Shown here one piece after another: positions 43,140-51,162 of a stretch of 64,000 nucleotides of DNA. Origin of the DNA: Bacillus nitratireducens (lineage in GTDB: Bacteria > Bacillota > Bacilli > Bacillales > Bacillaceae_G). Location: positions 62,001 through 126,000 of the forward strand of contig NZ_MAOC01000027.1 of NCBI RefSeq assembly GCF_001884135.1, written 5' to 3'. Both the position numbers and the translations under genes were made by a program. Under the pieces are notes generated by a model that saw only the letters and a list, made by a program, of their open reading frames with translations, made no database searches and was not told the DNA's origin. Within the stretch, counting starts at the first letter, position 1, and every line of letters starts with the position of its first letter.

Positions 43140-44462
43140 CTATTTCTTTCGCTTCAGTAACACAGCAAATAGCACTTTCGGATGAAATAGGTGAAATGGA
43201 CTACGAATTAAATTCATCACTCTTACTAATCGAATATAAACGTCAGAGTCACTTGCAGATAGTTGATATATTTGTTTCGTATACCATAGCTGAAATTTTT
43301 GCTTTATCGTTAATTTTCTTTTTAGCTGAGGATGACGTGATATTTCCGTTGTAGTCATTTCCCAAGGAGTTTGTATGATATTAGCAGTTTCTTTATAAAA
43401 CTGCTGTGTAAATGCTTTATCAAGCTTTCGTCTCCTTTGTAAAAGTAACTGTAATTGGTAAGCTTCCATAGCCGCAACTGAAACGCCTTGCCCGAAAACA
43501 GGATCAAAACGACAATGTGCATCCCCAACTACTAACAATCTTTCGGGTAGATTATTTACTAAATCAAATCGCCGACGTACTTGATAAGGAATTTTATATG
43601 TCTTTATATCAGTAATTCCCTCAGCTTTGTTTAGAAAATCTGTCACATTTGGGATTGATAGATTTTCAGCGAAATCATAAAACTCATCATCTGTTTGTGG
43701 TGCTTTCTCATTTGCGTATCCGCTGAAAGTAACAAAATAACGATTATCCTCAATCGTTTGAATAAGTACACCATACGGATTGTCCGGGAAACTTGGAGAC
43801 ATTAGCATATTACAGCAGTCTAATTTCTCATTTTCTTTGAGTTTAAACATTTTAGTTGCGTAGAATAAATCGATACGCACTTTCTCTTCTTGCACTTCGA
43901 TATTGTATTCACGTAACCACGCTATACTTTTTGAACCGAATCCACTCGCATCAACAACAATATCCGCTTGAATTTCTTCTTGCGTGCCAGTCTCTAAACA
44001 TTTAGCTTTTACTCCATATACTTTGTTAAGCTTTCCATCTACTAATAATCCTTCAACCAATGTTCCAAATTTAGTGTTAATATTTGAAATTTGATGTATT
44101 CGTTTTTGAATATGCCATTCAAGCAAAAGCCTACTTTGTTGAATCATATGTACTTCCCCTATGAACGGTTGTTTCCATAAGCCAAATTGATGCCATTTTA
44201 AATCACGAGTAAAGTTATTTACGATACTACCCGCTTCAATTAGTTCATTAGTGATAGTAGGAAACAATTCCTCAATTGCTTTTTCTCCACCTTTTAATAA
44301 CACATGAGGATGATTACTTTGTGGAACTCTTTTACGCGTGTCTATTCCGTTCCATTTTTCTCCGGCCTCTAAAATGATTACTTCTTCAAAAGTAGTTGAT
44401 AATGCTTTTGCTGCAAGTTTTCCTGCTATACTTCCGCCAATAACGATAGCCTTATTAAACAT
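43140..44462 (-). CDS. FAD-dependent oxidoreductase (monooxygenase/epoxidase-like)
   Basis: 440 residues. The FAD-binding Rossmann loop is VIGGSIAGKLAAKALSTTFEEVIILEAGE, a G-G-S-x-A-G variant ending in the ribose-binding Glu. The DG-type motif is ADIVVDASGFGSKS, and GD is in LLVVGDAHCRFDPVFGQGVSVAAMEA near residue 310. This layout is that of class A flavin monooxygenases and related epoxidases. The C-terminal ~100 residues are helical and basic. No reductase partner is adjacent. GGGGGAAA lies 5 bases before the ATG. Confidence 0.82.
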   Translation of the reverse strand: MFNKAIVIGGSIAGKLAAKALSTTFEEVIILEAGEKWNGIDTRKRVPQSNHPHVLLKGGEKAIEELFPTITNELIEAGSIVNNFTRDLKWHQFGLWKQPFIGEVHMIQQSRLLLEWHIQKRIHQISNINTKFGTLVEGLLVDGKLNKVYGVKAKCLETGTQEEIQADIVVDASGFGSKSIAWLREYNIEVQEEKVRIDLFYATKMFKLKENEKLDCCNMLMSPSFPDNPYGVLIQTIEDNRYFVTFSGYANEKAPQTDDEFYDFAENLSIPNVTDFLNKAEGITDIKTYKIPYQVRRRFDLVNNLPERLLVVGDAHCRFDPVFGQGVSVAAMEAYQLQLLLQRRRKLDKAFTQQFYKETANIIQTPWEMTTTEISRHPQLKRKLTIKQKFQLWYTKQIYQLSASDSDVYIRLVRVMNLIRSPFHLFHPKVLFAVLLKRKK

Positions 44463-44543
44463 ATTTTCCCCCTTAATGAAAAAAGACCCTGCCTTTTATG
44501 AATGAAACAGGATCTTAACTACATTGCTTCTTTATCATTATAA

Positions 44544-45323
44544 TTAAAATACATGAGTGAATTGCAACGTTAAAATTAAAATACCTAATCCCCATACGTA
44601 ATACGCGAATACTTTTAAGGAATGACGTTTTAAATATTGAATCATCCATGAAACTGCTATGTAACCAAAGAACGCTGCTGATAACGTTCCGACAATTAAA
44701 GGTGTACTAGAGATTGATTCTGCTTTCCCTTGATAAACATCTGCTAATTGCAAAATGATAGCTCCAACAATGGCTGGAGTTGATAATAAAAAAGAAAAGT
44801 AAGCAGCCGTTTCACGGTCTAGCTTCCTCCATAATGCAGCGACGATTGTCATACCAGAACGGGAAATTGCAGGGAAAATTGCAGCCGCTTGAAATGAACC
44901 GATGATAAATGCATCTTTATATGTAATGTCATCCATTTTTTTACGACCATTCTTTTGTTTATCTGCCATGTAGAGAAAGAAACCTGTCACTAAAAACTCC
45001 CATCCAATCGTAATACCTGTTTTTGAAATATCTTCAAAGAAGTCTTTAAATAACAATCCGATTACAACTGCAGGTATCGTCCCAACAATAAGTAGTAACA
45101 TGAGTTTTGAAAATGGATTTTTAATTAAGTATATAAATTCCTTTTTGTAATAAATAAACACTGCAAGCAAAGTCCCAATATGCAGCATCGTATCTAAAAA
45201 CAATCCTGCTTCATCTAATTGAAACAAATGCCTACCTAAATAAAGATGCCCTGTACTACTTATCGGTAAAAATTCTGTTAAACCTTGTATGATCCCTAAT
45301 ATAAAAGCTTCTAACCAATTCAT
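44544..45323 (-). CDS. uppP: Undecaprenyl-diphosphatase UppP (BacA family)
   Basis: 259 residues with about eight helices. The first catalytic segment is GIIQGLTEFLPISSTGHLYLG (Glu 17, Ser 22-23). The second is AAIFPAISRSGMTIVAALWRKLDRETAAYFSFLLSTPAIVG, carrying the S-R-S-G motif. UppP dephosphorylates undecaprenyl pyrophosphate for cell-wall lipid carrier recycling and confers bacitracin tolerance. B. cereus-group genomes carry several copies; this one is a stand-alone gene. GGGACC lies 9 bases before the ATG. Confidence 0.92.
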   Translation of the reverse strand: MNWLEAFILGIIQGLTEFLPISSTGHLYLGRHLFQLDEAGLFLDTMLHIGTLLAVFIYYKKEFIYLIKNPFSKLMLLLIVGTIPAVVIGLLFKDFFEDISKTGITIGWEFLVTGFFLYMADKQKNGRKKMDDITYKDAFIIGSFQAAAIFPAISRSGMTIVAALWRKLDRETAAYFSFLLSTPAIVGAIILQLADVYQGKAESISSTPLIVGTLSAAFFGYIAVSWMIQYLKRHSLKVFAYYVWGLGILILTLQFTHVF

Positions 45324-45455
45324 GATGGTCCCCTTTCTCGTTTGCTTGTACCAATATATGAAGGTTCAATTTTCGATATGAAAAAAACTATATTTCTCTA
45401 TGAATTTACTTTTATTTTATGGATATATATGTAAAAAGGAGTGAGGAGGGTTACT

Positions 45456-45662
45456 ATGTGGCAACATACGAAATTCGGCAATGTATTACTGTGGGCAGGA
45501 CCTATCCTTGTGTTTATAGGGTTATGTATGACAAATGTTATTTCAGATATCCCTTTTTTTGAAGGAAAACATAGAACGCTTGGAATTATAATTTTATTTA
45601 TAGGGCTTTTCTGTTTAATTGCTGCTAATCATTTTAAAAAAGGAGAAAGAAATGAAGAATGA
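45456..45662 (+). CDS. Small membrane protein, two helices
   Basis: 68 residues from ATG 45456 (GAGGAGGG 6 bases upstream; ATG 45441 overlaps that site). Helices span about 10-30 (VLLWAGPILVFIGLCMTNVIS) and 43-58 (LGIIILFIGLFCLIAA), with a charged tail KKGERNEE. It resembles the small YpmT/YrhK-like membrane proteins of Bacillus but no family can be named. It is monocistronic, with a strong terminator directly after the stop. Confidence 0.65.
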   Translation: MWQHTKFGNVLLWAGPILVFIGLCMTNVISDIPFFEGKHRTLGIIILFIGLFCLIAANHFKKGERNEE

Positions 45663-45666
45663 AACA

Positions 45667-45707
45667 CAAAAAAACAATCCCAGTATATGTGCTAGGATTG
45701 TTTTTTG
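45667..45707. terminator. Bidirectional terminator
   Basis: AAAAAAACAATCC and GGATTGTTTTTTG form the stem around 14 bases, shared with the convergent GIY-YIG gene. Confidence 0.87.
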
Positions 45708-45711
45708 TTAC

Positions 45712-46092
45712 TTATTTATAGAACACTTTATCAACGTTATATTTTGCTTTATATTCATTAATAATGTAAGTTTCGTAAATTTCTCTTTCTGTTGGATCTT
45801 CTACGATACATGCATCGATGCGGTATACTTCATCACGATGATTTTTGATTGGTGAAACATTGTCTTCAAAATGCTTTTTAATACGTTGTCTAATTTTACG
45901 AGCTTTACCTACGAAAAGAAGTTCGTCATTAATATTGAAAAACATAAAAATGCCGCCTTTATCTCTAGGGAACAAGTGGAAATCGATAAAACCGTTAATT
46001 GGAGTAATTAATGGCTCGTCTCCTTTAACAACTTGTTTACGTTCAGTAATTGAAACATCAGCTTCAGGAATATTAATTTTAATCAAGTTCAT
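45712..46092 (-). CDS. GIY-YIG nuclease-domain protein
   Basis: 126 residues. KGGIFMFFNINDELLFVGKARKIRQRIKKHFEDN (residues 45-78) corresponds to the UvrC-type GIY-YIG module (G-V/I-Y-x-F ... L-Y-V-G-K-A-x-x-L-x-x-R-I). Here the first Tyr of GIY is Phe and YVGK is FVGK, and the Arg and the late Glu (YETYIINEY) are present. The catalytic Tyr substitutions could weaken cleavage. Similar small proteins are common in Bacillus; their DNA target is not known. GAGGACGTG lies 6 bases before the ATG. Confidence 0.75.
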   Translation of the reverse strand: MNLIKINIPEADVSITERKQVVKGDEPLITPINGFIDFHLFPRDKGGIFMFFNINDELLFVGKARKIRQRIKKHFEDNVSPIKNHRDEVYRIDACIVEDPTEREIYETYIINEYKAKYNVDKVFYK

Positions 46093-46169
46093 TCACGTCC
46101 TCTTTTATTATAAAGATAAATAATAGCATAAGTATGTAAGAAAAGCTATGTTAAGAGAGATATTTCATT

Positions 46170-46748
46170 TTATAATTCAAATATTATAGGTATATCATGT
46201 AAACTTTTTTTCCAAATCATATGATCGTTTGATTCGCCCCAATAATCCTTCAGCACATAACTAGGTTTTCCAAACTTTTTTGTCCATATACTTTGTGCTT
46301 TTTTGTATCCACTATCTAAACAGCACTCAGTTATTCCTCTGCTAAGTAATGTAAGATACATTGTATTTAGTAGTAAACTCCCTACACCTTTTCTTTGATA
46401 CTCCGGAAGTATAAATACAGTTCCTATTTCATACAAATCCTTAAGTACACTGTCTGTACAACTATTAATCAATGTACTTGCTGGACCGATTTCAATTGTT
46501 CCAATGATTTTATCGTTACTTGTATCTATCGCTAATAAAAAGTAACGACTTTCTCCGTTACTCTCCAAATCATTTTTCAAATACTGTTTTTTCGTTTTAA
46601 TTTCATTTTCTATGTCATCTAATAACTGTGATAACCCTTCATTTTTAAATGTATCAGTAATAACAAGACGAAAAAACAAATGTAGTTCATCTAAATCATC
46701 CGAATTTGGCCTTCTAATGTTAACGTTATACACGACTTGAATCTCCAA
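46170..46748 (-). CDS. GNAT N-acetyltransferase
   Basis: 192 residues: NVNIRRPNSDDLDELHLFFRLV, YFLLAIDTSNDKIIGTIEIGPAS, EIGTVFILPEYQRKGVGSLLLNTMYLTLLSRG (acetyl-CoA loop Y-Q-R-K-G-V-G-S), then a C-terminal YVLKDYWGESNDHMIWKKSL. The D-Y-W-G-x-x-x-D-H-x-x-W end marks a B. cereus-group GNAT subset of unknown target. It lies 24 bases after the stop of the upstream membrane-protein gene, possibly in the same transcript. Confidence 0.8.
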   Translation of the reverse strand: MEIQVVYNVNIRRPNSDDLDELHLFFRLVITDTFKNEGLSQLLDDIENEIKTKKQYLKNDLESNGESRYFLLAIDTSNDKIIGTIEIGPASTLINSCTDSVLKDLYEIGTVFILPEYQRKGVGSLLLNTMYLTLLSRGITECCLDSGYKKAQSIWTKKFGKPSYVLKDYWGESNDHMIWKKSLHDIPIIFEL

Positions 46749-46772
46749 TCTTTAAAAATATATGAGAAATTG

Positions 46773-47348
46773 TTAATACCATACTTTATATACTCTATTC
46801 AACATTATTCTACAAAGGCCTGCATAGATCCAGCAGTATAAAAAACTCAGTATAAATATTAATGTAATAGCTTTTATATCCATAATTGTATGAACAGTAG
46901 GACCAAGTACTGGAAAGCGGAATATATCGAGAACGATCATAATTCCTATAAGTAGACATATCGCCGAAAAGGAAACAACCCAAATCCTTCTCTTGAATTG
47001 TATAAAAGATACTCCTAACACTATACCTAATAAGCCTGTAGTAAAGGGAAAAACAATTAGTTCACTTGGCTCAATAATGAATAATAGGAAAATAGTAAGA
47101 ATATAAGAGAGTATTCCCTCACGAATAGAATAACAAATAGCTAGAAAAATCGGCAGCGTCGCAAAAGGACTAATAAATAACCCGATACCAGGGATTAAGT
47201 TCCCCGCAGATTGAAAAATAGCAGCAAGTGAACCGAGTAATGCTGTAATGACTAACCTACTTGCAGGAGTCATCCTTCTTTTATAAACTAAGTTCACATC
47301 ATGTGATATCATCAATTGATACCAATAGCTTCTAAAGCGATTCATCAA
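46773..47348 (-). CDS. Membrane protein resembling an ECF-transporter S component
   Basis: 191 residues with five or six helices after a basic N-terminus (MMNRFRSYWYQLMISHDVNLVYKRRMTP). SRLVITALLGSLAAIFQSAGNLIPGIGLFISPFATLPIFLAICYSIREG resembles the substrate-binding S components of energy-coupling-factor transporters (ALLGALAAIL ... PGIG). Its vitamin substrate, and the ECF module it would use, cannot be inferred. The GNAT gene follows closely. Confidence 0.6.
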   Translation of the reverse strand: MMNRFRSYWYQLMISHDVNLVYKRRMTPASRLVITALLGSLAAIFQSAGNLIPGIGLFISPFATLPIFLAICYSIREGILSYILTIFLLFIIEPSELIVFPFTTGLLGIVLGVSFIQFKRRIWVVSFSAICLLIGIMIVLDIFRFPVLGPTVHTIMDIKAITLIFILSFLYCWIYAGLCRIMLNRVYKVWY

Positions 47349-47542
47349 ATTACCCCCTAAAGAGACCTAATTCACCACTTACTATTTTTATTCATATACG
47401 TATTGATTATGTTTTACTTTCTGATTGTTAGGAATCACTATACAATAGATGTTTATCCATAGAAGGTTTTTAAAAGGCGCTAAATCATGCGTTTGAAAAA
47501 GTATGAATTCCATATATTTTTAGACTAAGAGTTTATACCGTA

Positions 47543-48973
47543 TTAAGGAACAATTTCAAAAATAGTACCTTTGTTAAAATCCGTTACTTTCATTGATCCA
47601 TAAACTCCTAAATATAATCTAGTTTGATCTAAGTTTGTTCCCAAACTCATATAATAAGCTGCTTGAGCACCAAAATCATAATTGGTTTCAATAACATGAA
47701 AATCATTACGTTTCCCGTCTATAGCTGCTCTAGTAAAAGCTAACATTCCCTTTACTGGAGATTGAGATTCTTCTTTCTTAGCAAGATCTGTAAACACGAC
47801 ACTACCAGCTAAATTTTGAATTGCAGTTCCCATATATGGCTGGACTCCTGTAAGTGAAGTTCCTCCAAATTTATCTAGTCTGGAATCTTTATGAAAATAA
47901 CTAATTAGAGGCTGAATACGCCTCACTGACGTTTGAATTGTTTCATTATAATAAGCCATTGTTCTCTCATCCAATGTCTGATTCTCAGAACAGTGCCTTA
48001 TAAAAGACGTAGGGAATTCCCCTTCCCATCCTCGCCAACCAAAATTAATAAATCCATCTTGATTGGTAGTGGATCTCATTACATGCGTTTGAACAAGTTC
48101 GGTAACCGGCATTGGTTTATAATGAGTAAACGAAAAAATGGACTCTACTATATCTTGTCCGACATTTCCGGCATATTTGATATATTGATTATAAAACCTT
48201 TGGAATGAAATACCTGTTATATTACGAACCCCTTTCGCAATTACCGTAAGCGTTTCTTGTATAGATAATGGAAACTCATTAAAGCGCGTAACTACTGGAG
48301 GGTTATTTATAAATGTATTTTTACTTACATCGATTTCAATTATTTTACCAGCTATTTCTAAATCATTCTGGCTTAGATTAAATGGATCATAACCCGATCC
48401 ACCATCTCCATTTGTAAAAACAAGTTTTCCAGTCTCGGGTGAAAAGTTTAAACTATTAACACCGTTATGATTAAAAAATGGCCGTTTTATGTTAAGTAAT
48501 GTTCTTCGTTTTTGAGGTTGACCGTTTGATTGTAAAATCCATTCTTCAATTGTATCAATATGATCATATTGGGTATCTCTATTTATCCACTTTAAATTTA
48601 AAGTTTTCGGGTCACAAGGATTCGGTTTAAATTGTTCTGTAAGTGCACCTGGTCCTTGAGTCCCAACCATTGAATAATGGAGATAAAATAAGCCATTATG
48701 ATTAAATTGCGGATGAAACGCTAGTCCTAGCAATCCGCGTTCATCATAACCGCTACTAGAAACACCTTCTTCAAACGTGCCTAATTTAATAATTCGCGGA
48801 CTAATATTTAAAAATGTTTTTATTACACCGTCTCCTATATAAAAAATCTCTCCTAATTGGGTTGCAATAAATAGTCTTTCAGCCGATTCACCTGGAAGTA
48901 TGGCTGTTTTTATTACAGTTGGTAAATTTATGTTATGAACGATTGGCCGTAAACTAACCTTAATTTTTGTCAA
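47543..48973 (-). CDS. PQQ-dependent sugar-dehydrogenase-like (glucose/sorbosone dehydrogenase fold) protein
   Basis: 476 residues, a six-bladed beta-propeller family. AERLFIATQLGEIFYIGDGV is blade 1. DERGLLGLAFHPQFNHNGLFYLHYS is the E-R-G-L-L-G-x-A-x-H-P-x-F signature, with the catalytic-base His equivalent. FNHNGVNSLNFSPETGKLVFTNGDGGSGYDP supplies the N-H-x-G-x-x-x-F and G-D-G-G calcium/PQQ loop. It lacks a signal peptide, unlike secreted homologues. No PQQ synthesis genes are in the window. GGGGTG lies 12 bases before the ATG. Confidence 0.8.
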   Translation of the reverse strand: MTKIKVSLRPIVHNINLPTVIKTAILPGESAERLFIATQLGEIFYIGDGVIKTFLNISPRIIKLGTFEEGVSSSGYDERGLLGLAFHPQFNHNGLFYLHYSMVGTQGPGALTEQFKPNPCDPKTLNLKWINRDTQYDHIDTIEEWILQSNGQPQKRRTLLNIKRPFFNHNGVNSLNFSPETGKLVFTNGDGGSGYDPFNLSQNDLEIAGKIIEIDVSKNTFINNPPVVTRFNEFPLSIQETLTVIAKGVRNITGISFQRFYNQYIKYAGNVGQDIVESIFSFTHYKPMPVTELVQTHVMRSTTNQDGFINFGWRGWEGEFPTSFIRHCSENQTLDERTMAYYNETIQTSVRRIQPLISYFHKDSRLDKFGGTSLTGVQPYMGTAIQNLAGSVVFTDLAKKEESQSPVKGMLAFTRAAIDGKRNDFHVIETNYDFGAQAAYYMSLGTNLDQTRLYLGVYGSMKVTDFNKGTIFEIVP

Positions 48974-49064
48974 CTTACTTTACACCCCTTTAATTGCGTT
49001 TTATTAAAAGAGTATGATTAGAACTGTTCGATTAGTATTCAATTAGGGACTAGGGAATTGAATA

Positions 49065-50783
49065 CTATTTCTGACTGCGCTGCTTTTCTTGCTTCTCCAT
49101 ATAACTACGCATCCGTCGCATATATTCAGGTGCGTCCATTGGATTCCCTACGATCATTTCAATTATACAGAGTCTTTTGGCGCTTTCCTTTTCAGCATGG
49201 ATTATAGCCTGATCAAGCTCTCCATAGGTCCGGACCGTAACGGTAAACGCGTTACCTCCAAAAGCTTCTGCCAGCTTGGTGTAAGACCATCGAGGGATTT
49301 GGTTGTACTTTTGATTCTCTGTTTTGACATTTAAATATCTCTCGATTGTATAACCATCGTTGTTCAAAACAAAGATTATGGGCTTGCAGCCGTAATAGAG
49401 CATAGAACTGATTTCCTGTGCCGTTAGCTGCAGGGCACCGTCACCTGTAAACACCAATACCCGGCGTTCCGGCGCGGCCATAATAGCACCAAACGCCGAA
49501 GGGATTGCGTAACCGATGGACTGCCATCCACCTTGTCCAATATATGTTACATTACCCGGCAGTCTTATCTCTCCCATTCCATAATAAAACGTTCCGGTCT
49601 CGGCGATTACAATATCCCCCTCTTTCAGCATGCGCTGAAAACGCGGATAATAGCCGTCCGCCATTAGAGGTCCGTCGGCAATAGTTGTGAATTGCTCATA
49701 AGGGAATGACAATTTTTTTGTCAAACCTTTGCCCGTATAACCCACCTTCTGAACGGCAAGTAGCATGTCGGCTGCAAGAACATTCGGATATTCCGCCTCA
49801 GCGATTTTAACTATATCTGGTTGAATATTGACAGTTATCAGCGGGTTCAGCTTTGCGGTAAAACTTGCGGTGTTTGTGTCCGCCCATACCATGCCAATCG
49901 CAATGATACAATCTGCATTCTCCACCGTACTTTGGACTTCAGTCCTCCCGAAAGAGCCTAGATACATTCCGATATAATTTGGATGGGTCTCATCGAATCC
50001 TCCCTTCCCGTACATCATCGTTACAACAGGCACATTCATTGCATCGGCCAGTTGCCGAGTTGCTGTCTGAAGGCCGAAACGCATCGTTTTCACATCCACC
50101 AAGATAACTGGCCGGTTGGCACGTTCCAAAAGCGGACGGACATGATTCACTGCAGCCTGAAGGGTATTAGGGTTGGATGTTGGACGTGGTGGTACCGGTT
50201 CTGTCCAAACTTTAATCGGCTTGGTCACTAAATCATTAGCCACAACCAGGTATACAGGCTTTTTCTTTTCCTTAGCAATGCGAATCGCAGTCTGAATTTC
50301 AATCTTGGCATTTTCCGGCGTAAGCACCGTGGTATATGCCGTAATCTGCTCATACACCTTGCGAAAAACGTCAAAATTTCCATCCATTAAGGTGTGATGC
50401 ATCAGCTTATGCTCTTTTTGATCCTTCTCAGGAGGCGCACCCACAATGTGTATTATTGGTACATGTTCGCTGTTGGCTCCCGCTATCGCATTGCATGCGC
50501 TGAGCTCCCCGACCCCAAATGTCGTAATAAGAGCCGATATTCCTTTAATTCTTGCATAGCCATCTGCAGCGTAGCCCGAGTTTAGTTCGTTTCGTCCTTC
50601 TATAAAACGGATGCCGTTATAACACTCCAAAGTATCAAGAAGTGTAAAATTATAGTCCCCTGCGACACCAAAAATTTCGGTAATGCCCTCGAGTTTCAGG
50701 CAATCGAACAAATACTGGCCAACCGTTTTTTGAGCAGGTCCCCTTTGTAAACCAAAGTTGCCCGTATTAATCATGTTGTCCAT
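49065..50783 (-). CDS. Thiamine-diphosphate-dependent 2-oxo-acid decarboxylase (indolepyruvate/pyruvate decarboxylase-like)
   Basis: 572 residues, the length of PDC/IpdC enzymes. FGVAGDYNFTLLDTLECYNGIRFIEGRNELNSGYAADGYAR carries the activating Glu near residue 65. KLMHHTLMDG contains the HH pair of decarboxylases. FTGDGALQLTAQEISSMLYYGCKPIIFVLNNDGYTIE is the GDG-N-N ThDP-Mg site. The enzyme should decarboxylate an aromatic or branched 2-oxo acid to an aldehyde. GC content is visibly higher than in the neighbours (many GCC, CCG and GGC codons), suggesting recent acquisition. AAGGAGTG lies 7 bases before the ATG. Confidence 0.88.
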   Translation of the reverse strand: MDNMINTGNFGLQRGPAQKTVGQYLFDCLKLEGITEIFGVAGDYNFTLLDTLECYNGIRFIEGRNELNSGYAADGYARIKGISALITTFGVGELSACNAIAGANSEHVPIIHIVGAPPEKDQKEHKLMHHTLMDGNFDVFRKVYEQITAYTTVLTPENAKIEIQTAIRIAKEKKKPVYLVVANDLVTKPIKVWTEPVPPRPTSNPNTLQAAVNHVRPLLERANRPVILVDVKTMRFGLQTATRQLADAMNVPVVTMMYGKGGFDETHPNYIGMYLGSFGRTEVQSTVENADCIIAIGMVWADTNTASFTAKLNPLITVNIQPDIVKIAEAEYPNVLAADMLLAVQKVGYTGKGLTKKLSFPYEQFTTIADGPLMADGYYPRFQRMLKEGDIVIAETGTFYYGMGEIRLPGNVTYIGQGGWQSIGYAIPSAFGAIMAAPERRVLVFTGDGALQLTAQEISSMLYYGCKPIIFVLNNDGYTIERYLNVKTENQKYNQIPRWSYTKLAEAFGGNAFTVTVRTYGELDQAIIHAEKESAKRLCIIEMIVGNPMDAPEYMRRMRSYMEKQEKQRSQK

Positions 50784-51098
50784 CGCTTGCTCACTCCTTA
50801 TCTATTTCTTGGGCTTGTTCTGTTTTATAGTACCCTTTTTGATAATGCCCATTAATTAAACCGATTATCCGTTGGGCAATAATTAATAGGGAAGAAATGC
50901 TCCTTATCTTTGGAGATAGTTATAAAACAAGAGAAGGAGGAGAAACACTAAAACATTACAAGAATGTATTAATTAATCTTCTAATGTTCTTTTTAAATTG
51001 TTTCCCTTTAAAATATTCCATTTATCATGCTCCTCACTCTGTTTTGCAAATGTCTAGCTTACTTTTAAAAACTTTGTAACAGAACCTTAAAAATAATA
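50784..51098. other. Intergenic region, possible decayed gene
   Basis: About 315 bases. On the - strand TACTATAAA near 50830 may be the -10 of the decarboxylase gene. On the + strand a frame reading IIRWAIINREEMLLIFGDSYKT then GGETL (50860-50960) faintly resembles the N-terminus of a NUDIX protein, but the box is broken. I do not call it a gene. Confidence 0.3.
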
Positions 51099-51138
51099 AA
51101 AACCCACGAAGAAAATGCATTTTCTTCGTGGGTTTAGT
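51099..51138. terminator. Terminator of the ABC exporter operon
   Basis: A perfect 18-bp inverted repeat with no unpaired loop bases: AAACCCACGAAGAAAATG with CATTTTCTTCGTGGGTTT. It lies 28 bases after the stop of the second ABC gene. Confidence 0.85.
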
Positions 51139-51162
51139 TATTTAAATGGACTTTCACCTAAC

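Noticed and set aside
50897-51079. A 60-codon + strand frame beginning MLLIFGDSYKTREGG
   Set aside because: There is a vague NUDIX-like start but no complete box and no ribosome site. Treated as non-coding or long-decayed.
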